A DNA stretch of 64,000 nt from Rothia mucilaginosa ATCC 25296. GTDB taxonomy: Bacteria > Actinomycetota > Actinomycetes > Actinomycetales > Micrococcaceae. A program made the position numbers and the translations under genes. The notes under the pieces are model-generated. The model did not search any database. It was not told the origin of the DNA and worked only from the letters and a program-made list of their open reading frames with translations. Below, in pieces: positions 36,515 through 43,802 of the stretch (within the stretch, counting starts at the first letter, position 1; each line of letters opens with the position of its first letter). The stretch is taken from contig NZ_ACVO01000016.1 in the NCBI RefSeq assembly GCF_000175615.1, forward strand, positions 62,001 through 126,000, in the 5' to 3' direction.

Positions 36515-37672
36515 TTACATGTCGGGCCAGTCGCGGTGCAGCGAATACTCTGTGTCCCCGTCACCGTTATCGTTGAGGTGCCAACGCTGACCGGTACGAA
36601 TATCGGCCTTACGTAGGCGCGGGTTCGGGTTATCCTTCTTGCCCATGGTCGGATCGTTCTTGCAGCCCCAACGAGTGTCGTCATAGCTGCAGTCACCGGC
36701 TACGCGTCCCACATCGGTCCACCACACACGCACCAGCAACGGGTCACTGGTCGCCTGCGGGGTCACCTCCATCATCTGCCACGGGCCACCATCCACACGG
36801 AAACGAGCCGTATAGTGCACAGTCGCGTACGCGTGGAAGTTACCCGAACGCTGGTAAGCGTAGCTGGTATCCGTCTGACGCGGACGCTCACGAGGGTAGG
36901 TGGTGACCGGTTTGCCTGCGGTGTAGTTGGTATCTGTATCACCATTGCCGTACTCGATGACATAGGAGGAGGGCATGAGCTCAATTTCGACGTGTCCGGC
37001 GAGCATGTCTGCTTCGAGGCGGTAGGGGCCACCGTCATCGACGTAGAAGTTGATCTGGTCGCCCTTGTAGACGTTGGGGTCACCTTCTGCTCGTCCGGTG
37101 CCTGCGGGGTTGTTATAGGACTGGTGGAGGGTGGGTTTGCCCGGCTCTAGCGATTCTGCTGCGTGGCGAATTTCCGTCATAACTTCTTCGTAGGTCGGAC
37201 CTGCAGGGCCTGGGCTGTCGGCACTGGTCAGGGTGCGGGTATCGTCAGGGACACAGACTTCTGAGGTGGGGCTATATTTGCCGAGGCCACCATCGATGTA
37301 GGACCCATCGTCACGAACGATGAGATTGTTGAGTTTTACGTGTCCAACCTTTCCGTCCTTTACGCAGCCAAGGATATTAGAGTCACTTTTGGAACGAATT
37401 AGGGTAAGGCCGTTGGCGCCTTTGGTGGTGTAGGTACTAGGTTCTGAATTGGGTTGCTGAGACGTATATTCGCTATCAGACTTATTCGTTCCAGTTGTTG
37501 GTTCACCTACAGGTGCGTTTTTATCTCTTTTTACTCTCTGCGTTTGACAGACTTTAGCGCTTTTGTCTGAGGAGCATTCTTTTGTCGTAACCCCTGCAAT
37601 AACAGGACCAGGATTTAAGCATAAGACCTGTAAAGCAATAAAAATGGGGAGAATAACTTTACGTGTACTCAT
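36515..37672 (-). CDS. Secreted protein of unknown function, partner of lipoprotein paralogue 4
   Basis: A 385-residue protein with a signal peptide (VILPIFIALQVLCLNPGPVIA, cleavage near residue 26). A Ser/Thr/Asn-rich linker to about residue 85 is followed by a domain with DDGSYIDGGLGKYSP, then QINFYVDDGGPYRLEADMLAGHVEIELMPSSYVIEYGNG, YQRSGNFHAYATVHYTARFRVDGGPW and WWTDVGRVAGDC, a pattern of beta strands that resembles a PKD/Ig-like domain seen in exported proteins. Four or more cysteines may pair. It starts four bases after paralogue 4, so the two are co-transcribed. I do not recognise a function. Confidence 0.8.
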   Translation of the reverse strand: MSTRKVILPIFIALQVLCLNPGPVIAGVTTKECSSDKSAKVCQTQRVKRDKNAPVGEPTTGTNKSDSEYTSQQPNSEPSTYTTKGANGLTLIRSKSDSNILGCVKDGKVGHVKLNNLIVRDDGSYIDGGLGKYSPTSEVCVPDDTRTLTSADSPGPAGPTYEEVMTEIRHAAESLEPGKPTLHQSYNNPAGTGRAEGDPNVYKGDQINFYVDDGGPYRLEADMLAGHVEIELMPSSYVIEYGNGDTDTNYTAGKPVTTYPRERPRQTDTSYAYQRSGNFHAYATVHYTARFRVDGGPWQMMEVTPQATSDPLLVRVWWTDVGRVAGDCSYDDTRWGCKNDPTMGKKDNPNPRLRKADIRTGQRWHLNDNGDGDTEYSLHRDWPDM

Positions 37673-37676
37673 CGCT

Positions 37677-38387
37677 TTAATCCTCTACTGATTCGTAGCG
37701 CATAATCTCCCACTGTTGACCATTATGCTTCAACTCAAATTTAAAAGTGTTCTTAGTCTTGTCCTTATTTTCCCATCGGCGCCAGCTGCCGTCAGATTCA
37801 ACATAGGTCTCATAGTCCCACTCGCGGTACGCCTTCCAAAAATAGGTTTCACCATCTTCTGACCAGGGGTTACCGTCCGCAATAAAGTGGTCTACTCCTC
37901 CAATGACCCAACCACCACTAGCGTAGAGATCCTCAATATCTTCATACGCTTTCAATTCGTTTTCATATGAAGGTGAAATAAACTGGCGTGCTTTTGTGAA
38001 ATCACCGGTTTCGGTACCGTAATTTGCCCACTGAATCCAGGCATCCAAAGTTTTGCGGAGGCCTTCTAGGGATTTTTCGCGGTATCCGTCTTCAGGCGCG
38101 GTGGGTTTGGGTACGTTCTGGGCGGGACCATATTTGTCAGCCTTACGGTACTCCCCGTCAGGCGCCTTTGAGCCGCCCGAGTAGCCTCGGACAGTAGACG
38201 GGGTAGCACTCGCCGAAGGCGACTCCGAAGCCGCGGCAGACGTCGAAGCGGTCTCGCTCGGCGCAGCGGATGCGGTGGCTGCCGCCTCGTTATTTGCCTG
38301 CTGGCCACAGGCCGCAAGCAGGGCACCAAAGCCCATGAGTGCGCCACTACCCAACAGGGTACGGCGATTAAAGATGGTCGAATCCAT
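37677..38387 (-). CDS. Tat-type lipoprotein, DUF6318-like, paralogue 4
   Basis: A 236-residue paralogue very close to paralogue 1 over the mature domain (GYSGGSKAPDGEYRKADKYGPAQNVPKP, GGWVIGGVDHFIADGNPWSED, FWKAYREWDYETYVESDGSW, FELKHNGQQWEIMRYESVED). Signal IFNRRTLLGSGALMGFGALLAAC. The ATG at 38387 is where the signal peptide begins. Its leader differs more than those of paralogues 1-3. It is followed within four bases by the secreted-protein gene, so paralogue 4 may be the ancestral member, with paralogues 1-3 as later copies; that is inference. Confidence 0.85.
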   Translation of the reverse strand: MDSTIFNRRTLLGSGALMGFGALLAACGQQANNEAAATASAAPSETASTSAAASESPSASATPSTVRGYSGGSKAPDGEYRKADKYGPAQNVPKPTAPEDGYREKSLEGLRKTLDAWIQWANYGTETGDFTKARQFISPSYENELKAYEDIEDLYASGGWVIGGVDHFIADGNPWSEDGETYFWKAYREWDYETYVESDGSWRRWENKDKTKNTFKFELKHNGQQWEIMRYESVED

Positions 38388-38616
38388 AGAAGATACGCTC
38401 CTATCGTCGGTGATGGTGTGTTGTTTAGTTACTAGTCGGGCCATTATTCGCAGGTCAAGCTGACTACCGGAAGGAAAACAGCCCCGTAGTGCGCCTAACA
38501 AGCGCATCAATGCGCCGTAGAACACTACAGTTACCACCCTACCGCATGTTTGCGGTCGTTTGCACCCCGTTGAGCCACATGACCACATGTTGTGGCGTTT
38601 GGGTGCAACAAAAGAC

Positions 38617-38646
38617 GCCAGGACCCCTACCGCTAGGGTGCCTGGC
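38617..38646 (-). terminator. Rho-independent terminator after the 82-residue gene
   Basis: GCCAGG...CCTGGC stem with inner CCCTA/TAGGG, followed on the minus strand by GTCTTTTG, 14 bases after the stop at 38660. Confidence 0.8.
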
Positions 38647-38659
38647 ATGGGCGGGCGGG

Positions 38660-38908
38660 CTACACGGCGAGCGCGTACATGTCGCGGAGTGCCTCTTCTG
38701 CCTCGTCAAGGGCGTATCCGCTCTGACAGAGCGCGTCGCAGCCGTTACCGTAGCGGAGGCCAGCGAGGAACTCGCGGTCGGTCACCTCCGGCAGGTACGC
38801 CATGAGGTATTCGCCGTTGTCAGTGAAGAAGTCGTCAATGTTGGCGGCGTCCTGGCCGGAGTAGAAGGCGCGGAAGTCTTCGTCATTGTAGTAACCAACC
38901 GTGTACAT
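38660..38908 (-). CDS. Small acidic protein (82 residues), unknown, first gene of a shared-motif trio
   Basis: The ATG at 38908 has AAGGAG six bases upstream and begins MYTVGYYNDEDFRAFYSGQD; the frame upstream is noise. The product is acidic, rich in Tyr, Asp and Glu, with FFTDNGEYLMAYLPEVTDREFLAGLRYGNGCDALCQSG and a helical end (ALDEAEEALRDMYAL). I do not recognise the family. It has its own terminator. A motif 75-93 bases upstream (38983-39001) is shared with the genes at 39542 and 41493, which suggests a common control. Confidence 0.75.
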   Translation of the reverse strand: MYTVGYYNDEDFRAFYSGQDAANIDDFFTDNGEYLMAYLPEVTDREFLAGLRYGNGCDALCQSGYALDEAEEALRDMYALAV

Positions 38909-38969
38909 GAGGGGCTCCTTTGGTCGCTCGGCGGAGTGGGCGAGAACGCGTCGTTGTTCTCTATCACCA

Positions 38970-39001
38970 AAGGTACGAGGCACCCCTGACAAGATAAGGG
39001 G
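38970..39001 (-). promoter_or_regulatory. Shared promoter-like motif, copy 1
   Basis: On the minus strand CCCCTTATCTTGTCAGGGG is followed 11 bases after TGTCA by TACCTT. CTTATC falls 17 bases before TACCTT, in -35 position. Same layout upstream of two other genes (41271-41303 and 43636-43669). Confidence 0.55.
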
Positions 39002-39171
39002 CTGCACCGCCCGTGCCGGAGAAAAACACCAAAAAAATATTGCGTGACGAGTGGTTTTCTGGAGGCGCGCTCCCCCGCCAAACTCCCCCGCCGCACGGAA
39101 GATTAGGCGCGGACGGGCTTGCCTCCTGTGTGCCGTTGCCCCGCCTCCCACACACCGTGCGGAAATTCGGT

Positions 39172-39275
39172 CATGGGTTACGGACTTCGACCATGGGTTA
39201 GTGACTCTGGGCTGGGGTTTTAACCATTACCAAAGACGCTAAGTCATAACTGAAATTGCTAAGTCATTACTGAAT
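39172..39275. repeat. Palindromic repeat, family 3, copy b (tandem, imperfect)
   Basis: ATGGGTTAGTGACTCTGG faces CAAAGACGCTAAGTCAT, with a GGGGTTTTAACC centre, and a second half-site GCTAAGTCATTACTGAA follows. Resembles the 30611 copy. Confidence 0.65.
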
Positions 39276-39302
39276 TTTTACCGGCGGTGGGTAGCTAGCT
39301 GT

Positions 39303-39365
39303 TTCGATAGGTTACTGTCTTCACTGCGGGTTAAAGACCCACGGCGAAGACACTAACCTATCGAA
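39303..39365. repeat. Palindromic repeat, family 2, copy iii
   Basis: 63-base near-perfect palindrome: left arm TTCGATAGGTTACTGTCTTC, centre GGGTTAAAGACCC, right arm GAAGACACTAACCTATCGAA. The right arm is the exact complement of the left arms of copies i and ii. Confidence 0.9.
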
Positions 39366-39396
39366 GGAGTCCCCGACCCTCCCCTCATGAACAGTG

Positions 39397-39459
39397 AGAA
39401 GCCACATGTGTTTCGAGAAGCCGCCAAAGAAGTGGCTTTTCGAAACACATGTGGCTTCT
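39397..39459. repeat. Palindromic repeat, family 1, copy C
   Basis: 63 bases with perfect outer arms AGAAGCCACATGTGTTTCGA and complement, inner GAAGCCGCCAAAGAAGTGGCTTTTC. Lies 83 bases after the stop of the 555-residue gene. Confidence 0.9.
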
Positions 39460-39541
39460 CGGCGGAATACCACTGGCCTGGTTGGAATACCTCTGGGCGG
39501 ATTACCGCCGGTCGCGGGAGATTACCACGCTACATTCGGGT

Positions 39542-41209
39542 CTACTCGCCCCTCAGGAATGATGCGACCTTACCCCAGAAACCCTTCTGGTTTCCAGTGT
39601 TGCGGGTGCCCGTGGGGGTCGGCTGGAAAACCGGACGCTGCTGGCTCGGCGCATCCTGCTGATACGCCGGGTTCTGCTGGTACTGGGGAGGCGCCGGCTG
39701 GTACGGATAGTTCGCCTGCGGGTGCTGCGGGTTCGCCTGGTAGCCCTGCGCCTGGTAACCCGGTGCCTGATAGTTCGGATCCTGATAACCCTGCGCCTGG
39801 TACGCGTCTGCCTGCGACTGAGCACTCGGGTGGTATTGCGCATCAGAGTGGTAGTGGGCATCGGGGCGGTACTGGGATTCTGCGTGGTGCGGGGCGTCCG
39901 CGTAGCCCTGTGCCTGGTATCCCTGCGGGTTCGGACGGTACTCAGGGGCCGGCTGAGGAGCCTGCTGGTACGCGGGTTCTGCATGATTTGCCGCCGCCTG
40001 GTTCGCTGCGGGACGCGGCGGGTTAGAGTACGCGGGGCGCGGGTTCGGCTGCTGCGACTGGGCAGGTGCCTGACGCTGTGCGGGAGCCGGGCGCGCCTCC
40101 TGAGCGGGCTTCGCGGTAGGTGCGGGCTGAGCGGGAGCCGGGCGCTTCGGACCGGTGTGCGGTGTACGCTGTCGCGGCTGACCACTAGGAACCCACAGAT
40201 GCTCACATTCAGGAACGCCACTCTGCTCGGCAAGATCCTGAACAACGAACGCCGAACTGAAAAGCATGTCCTCCATGGTCCACTCAAGCGGCGGCTGTGC
40301 GTTCGGTGCCAGCTGCAGCTTGTCCAGTTCGCGCAGGTGCAGGGCGAGCACATCCACCATGTAGCTGATGACGGCGAGGTTCGGCTGCTCCCCCAGGTTC
40401 TTCGGGTAGGCGAAGTGGTAGATGTAGGTGTTGATGTTCTGCCGCTTTTCCAGGGCTTTCGCCGTCTTCTCAACGGGGACGCCGCCGCAGGTAAGATCCG
40501 AGAGGCTGTCGAAGGTTGCGGGGCCTTCAGAGGCACGCACGGTCAGCGGACGCGAGGGGTCCACGGCGGACTGCTTCGGCCAGAAAATGCCGGGTCGGAA
40601 TGCCATCTGCAGGCTGTTGTTGACGACGATTTCCTTCTCGGGTCGCCAGGGCTTCTCGTGGTCCACGATGTACTTGCGCGGCATGGCGAAGGTGGTGAAG
40701 GAGCACGCGAAGCTCTGCAGCTCCTCCCCTGCCGGTGAGGTGCTCAGAATGTATGCTTTGGCGCGGTTCCAGGTTTCGCTGTTACGCATCTTGTTGACGA
40801 ACATGGACAGCTTCGTCATGAACCCGTCGACTTTGACGGTGGGTGCGTCGGCGGTAATCAGGTAGATACGCGCCGTGCCGTAGAGCGAGGAAAGCGCATA
40901 CTTCTTGTTCGATTCGCCGAAGTTGGTGCCCATGATGAGGTGGCAGGTGGGCGGGTTGACCGGTTCGCCGTCGTAGAAGGGCGTGTAGTCGAAGCCCATG
41001 TCGATGACCTGGCAGGATTCTGCGGCGGCGTGGATGCTGTCGAGGGTGAGGGTTTCGTTGGTGGGCGTGCCGTCTGCGTTGTTGAACGCGATGAAGGCGG
41101 CCGTGTAGCCGTAGGCCGCGCTCTTGGGCTTGTCCAGGGCGAAGGTGTTGCATTGCGGGTGGTGTGCGGCGTACTGCTGCTGGATGTGTGATACGGCGTT
41201 GTGCGGCAT
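39542..41209 (-). CDS. 555-residue protein with a Gln/Tyr/Pro-rich tail, unknown
   Basis: Residues 1 to about 345 look like a folded domain (AFIAFNNADGTPTNETLTLDSIH, HLIMGTNFGESNKKYALSSLYGTARIYLI, AFRPGIFWPKQSAVDPSRPLTVRASEGPATFD in parts). Residues about 350-535 are low-complexity, rich in Gln, Pro, Ala and Tyr, with repeats of the type YQAQGYQ, QYRPDAHYHSDAQYHPSAQS and QAPGYQAQGYQ. The end KGFWGKVASFLRGE is amphipathic and may bind membrane or a partner. No signal peptide. I do not recognise the family. An upstream motif (41271-41303) is shared with two other genes nearby. A role in assemblies or condensates is only suggested by the tail. Confidence 0.8.
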   Translation of the reverse strand: MPHNAVSHIQQQYAAHHPQCNTFALDKPKSAAYGYTAAFIAFNNADGTPTNETLTLDSIHAAAESCQVIDMGFDYTPFYDGEPVNPPTCHLIMGTNFGESNKKYALSSLYGTARIYLITADAPTVKVDGFMTKLSMFVNKMRNSETWNRAKAYILSTSPAGEELQSFACSFTTFAMPRKYIVDHEKPWRPEKEIVVNNSLQMAFRPGIFWPKQSAVDPSRPLTVRASEGPATFDSLSDLTCGGVPVEKTAKALEKRQNINTYIYHFAYPKNLGEQPNLAVISYMVDVLALHLRELDKLQLAPNAQPPLEWTMEDMLFSSAFVVQDLAEQSGVPECEHLWVPSGQPRQRTPHTGPKRPAPAQPAPTAKPAQEARPAPAQRQAPAQSQQPNPRPAYSNPPRPAANQAAANHAEPAYQQAPQPAPEYRPNPQGYQAQGYADAPHHAESQYRPDAHYHSDAQYHPSAQSQADAYQAQGYQDPNYQAPGYQAQGYQANPQHPQANYPYQPAPPQYQQNPAYQQDAPSQQRPVFQPTPTGTRNTGNQKGFWGKVASFLRGE

Positions 41210-41492
41210 GGTCCCTCCTTGGGGTGTGGTTGTTTATCGGATTCGATTGTGTGGGTGTGTGATGTGTTTTACTGTACGCTACTCCCCTGACAGGCTAAGC
41301 GGGAAAGGGCGCATTTTTCGCGATAAATCGCGATGCGACGGCTGTACTCTCACCGGCGAGCGCGCTCTCAGCGGCGAGTTTGGTGGGTGGAGGAGGGACG
41401 GTGGGCGGAGGGGCGGCGCATCCAACTGTGCGGGTGCGCCGCGCCCTCCTATTGATGGTGTACGTCAGGTGCTGTTAGCGCTGCTCGGTCTT
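41210..41492. other. Intergenic region between the 688- and 555-residue genes
   Basis: 283 bases with no gene, holding the second copy of the shared promoter-like motif. Confidence 0.5.
41271..41303 (-). promoter_or_regulatory. Shared promoter-like motif, copy 2
   Basis: On the minus strand CCCGCTTAGCCTGTCAGGGG, then 11 bases after TGTCA comes TACAGT. CTTAGC lies 17 bases before TACAGT. About 62 bases before the ATG of the 555-residue gene. Confidence 0.55.
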
Positions 41493-43559
41493 CTACAGCG
41501 TGTGCTTCACCATTTCGGGGACCAGACGGGGTTCCTCCACCTGGTACGATGCCACATCCACCGCATCAGTGTTCAGAGTCCACCAGTCATCGGGCAGCGA
41601 GTCAATCCATGCTTCCCAATCCTTCGTGTGCCAATCGTACGAACGGTTCTGGAATTCATCCCAGCTATCGCCGCCAAGAGCCCTCGGGAAGACCGATACA
41701 TCTACCGACGGGTCCGGTTCGTAGTCGTCCGGGCGGCCTTCATCCCAACACTCAAGGAACTGACGCCAGTTCTTCTTCGTGATGATGAAGGATTCTTCTC
41801 CCTCAGGGCCGAAGCGTTCCTGGTCCGCCACATAGGAGGAATCCTGCACACGCTTCCAGAAGGTGGGGACGTCAATCTCACCACGCTTGAGCAGATCAGC
41901 CAGGTACTCGATACGGTCATGCTTGGGGCCAAACGCCCCGCGGGGAAAACCGTCGCCGAAGGGCAGCAGGCGGCCAGCACGGTAGTCCTCCATGTTGATG
42001 GTCTCCCACGAGAAGCCGCCCTCCTCCTCGTACTGGTCAGGTTCCAGGCAGGGGTACCAGTCGCTGTCGTACACCATGCGCATCAGCTCAGCTGAACCGT
42101 CCTCACCTTCACGGGTGTAACGATCCACCAGGCCAGCACGCACGTACTTCTCCTGCGCCTCATTCAGATGGTACTGACCACCCTTGCGGCGGAAACCCAG
42201 CTTCTCGGTCTCGATACCAAGCTTCAGGCGGCTCTTGTGCACTGCCACAGCAGCTTCAATCGTCTTCTGGCTCAGCGGCATGATATCCACCAAACGGGTC
42301 ATCGTCTCGTACGGAGTAACAAGGTTCAGAGTGCGCAGCGTCTCTTCACATCCGCTAGGATCTTCCCTGTACATGCCTTCTTCGACGAAGTCGAGCTTCT
42401 TTTTCAAAGGCATGTTCGGAATCTCTTCACGCAGCTTGTTGAGCCACTCAACAGCGAATTCATCCTCAGGATCATCATCCACGCTGTTTTCAGCCAGCGT
42501 CACCTGCCACGCCATGTACTCATCCACGTTGAAACGCTCCGTGTACATCGGTTCCATGGCGTCGCAGCGTTCCTTATTGATCTGGCGACGCTTCTCTTCC
42601 AACGCCTGGTAGTACTCCAGATCGTCCAGGGTCTTCTGCTGCTCTTCGGGGGTGAGGCTGTTCCAGTACTCTTCCTCAGCGATGCGGTCCTGCTCGTCCT
42701 CATCAGGGGCAGGCTGCTGCGGCAGACGCAGCGCACCCGGGCGGCCATACTGGCCGGTACCGAACGCGTCCAGGGTGATGGCGCCGTGCTTCTCTTCGCG
42801 CAGCGGGTGGTCACTGTTCAACCATTCACGGGCATCACTGATGCTGATGGGCTTAGTCAAACGGTACAGGCGCACCTCCTGGTTCAAATCATCCAGGCGC
42901 ATCTTCTGCTGCTTGAAGGCATCGCGGGCTTCCTTCTCGTTCAGGTACACGTAGATGTAGTCGCCGCATTCCTGCCAGTAGGGTGCGTCCAGGCGCAGGT
43001 CATCCCAGACGAGTTCCTTACCGTCCTTACGCTTATACCGTGAGCGACCCCTCGGAGGGTTGTTCACCTCCTTACGGCCACGGTTGACGTGCACGAGGTA
43101 GCCGTACACGCCGGGCTCACCCTCCAGCTCGTTCTTGAGGGTGATGTCGGTATCCGGTCGCTCAACGGCCCAGTGCTTCTCGTCGTTGAAGTACTCGATT
43201 TCCTCATCAGTCATGTTGTCGAAGAGGGTGCAGTCAAAGAGCATGCGCGGGTCGGTGAAGGATTCGTAAGGGGCCGCATCACCGAACGCGTTGCTCACGT
43301 AGCGGGGAAGGTCCTTGGGCATGCCCTGGCGGCGCCACTTGTAGGGGTGGACGGTCAGGTCCTTCTCCCAGGGGGTTTCGCCGGTGATGCCGGGGGCGCG
43401 GCGCTGCATGAGTTCGGCGGAGAGGTCCTTGCCCTTGACGACGACGCGGTGTGCCTTTTCGAGTCGCTCGTAGGAGTAGCGGGCGCGGGCGTTGCGTTCG
43501 GCGTGGTACTTCTTCTGGTAGGCCTTGTAACGGGCTTCGGCTTCAGGGCTGCGTGCCAT
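41493..43559 (-). CDS. 688-residue acidic protein, unknown
   Basis: A large soluble protein, rich in Asp, Glu, Tyr and Trp, with a basic first 50 residues (EAEARYKAYQKKYHAERNARARYSYERLEK). Notable blocks are VYGYLVHVNRGRKEVNNPPRG, then YWQECGDYIYVYLNEKEARDAFKQQKMRLDDLNQEVRLY in part, a central acidic helical stretch (DEDEQDRIAEEEYWNSLTPEEQQ) and a Trp-rich end (DWHTKDWEAWIDSLPDDWW). No signal, membrane segment, P-loop or nuclease motif. I do not recognise it. The shared promoter-like motif lies 76-110 bases upstream. Codon use matches the host, so it does not look newly acquired. Confidence 0.75.
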   Translation of the reverse strand: MARSPEAEARYKAYQKKYHAERNARARYSYERLEKAHRVVVKGKDLSAELMQRRAPGITGETPWEKDLTVHPYKWRRQGMPKDLPRYVSNAFGDAAPYESFTDPRMLFDCTLFDNMTDEEIEYFNDEKHWAVERPDTDITLKNELEGEPGVYGYLVHVNRGRKEVNNPPRGRSRYKRKDGKELVWDDLRLDAPYWQECGDYIYVYLNEKEARDAFKQQKMRLDDLNQEVRLYRLTKPISISDAREWLNSDHPLREEKHGAITLDAFGTGQYGRPGALRLPQQPAPDEDEQDRIAEEEYWNSLTPEEQQKTLDDLEYYQALEEKRRQINKERCDAMEPMYTERFNVDEYMAWQVTLAENSVDDDPEDEFAVEWLNKLREEIPNMPLKKKLDFVEEGMYREDPSGCEETLRTLNLVTPYETMTRLVDIMPLSQKTIEAAVAVHKSRLKLGIETEKLGFRRKGGQYHLNEAQEKYVRAGLVDRYTREGEDGSAELMRMVYDSDWYPCLEPDQYEEEGGFSWETINMEDYRAGRLLPFGDGFPRGAFGPKHDRIEYLADLLKRGEIDVPTFWKRVQDSSYVADQERFGPEGEESFIITKKNWRQFLECWDEGRPDDYEPDPSVDVSVFPRALGGDSWDEFQNRSYDWHTKDWEAWIDSLPDDWWTLNTDAVDVASYQVEEPRLVPEMVKHTL

Positions 43560-43635
43560 GGTGACGGTCCTTTCTCTCGGATGCGCTGGGAGGCTGCGAC
43601 GCTCTCGGCGCGTGGGCTTCGGTGCTTCTGATTAC

Positions 43636-43669
43636 AGAATAGGGCGGACCCCTGACACGATAAGCGGGG
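43636..43669 (-). promoter_or_regulatory. Shared promoter-like motif, copy 3
   Basis: On the minus strand CCCCGCTTATCGTGTCAGGGG, then 11 bases after TGTCA comes TATTCT. CTTATC lies 17 bases before TATTCT. About 76 bases before the ATG of the 688-residue gene. Confidence 0.55.
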
Positions 43670-43720
43670 CGGGATTTACCCGGGGGTAAGGCACGAGCCG
43701 CCTCCCCCTCATGAACGGAG

Positions 43721-43783
43721 AGAAGCCACATGTGTTTCGAGAAGCCACCAAAGAAGTGGCTTTTCGAAACACATGTGGCTTCT
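43721..43783. repeat. Palindromic repeat, family 1, copy D
   Basis: 63 bases, outer arms perfect (AGAAGCCACATGTGTTTCGA and complement), inner GAAGCCACCAAAGAAGTGGCTTTTC. It lies 20 bases after the stop of the AlbA_2 gene. The preceding CCCCTCATGAACGGAG resembles the sequence before copy C (CCCCTCATGAACAGTG), so flanks are partly shared. Confidence 0.9.
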
Positions 43784-43802
43784 GGGCGGGATATGAATCC
43801 GG

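Larger units (their letters stand above)
38909..39541. other. 633-base intergenic region rich in palindromes
   Basis: No gene. It holds the shared promoter-like motif of the 82-residue gene (38970-39001) and three different palindromic repeats in a row: family 3 (39172-39275), family 2 (39303-39365) and family 1 (39397-39459). Confidence 0.7.
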
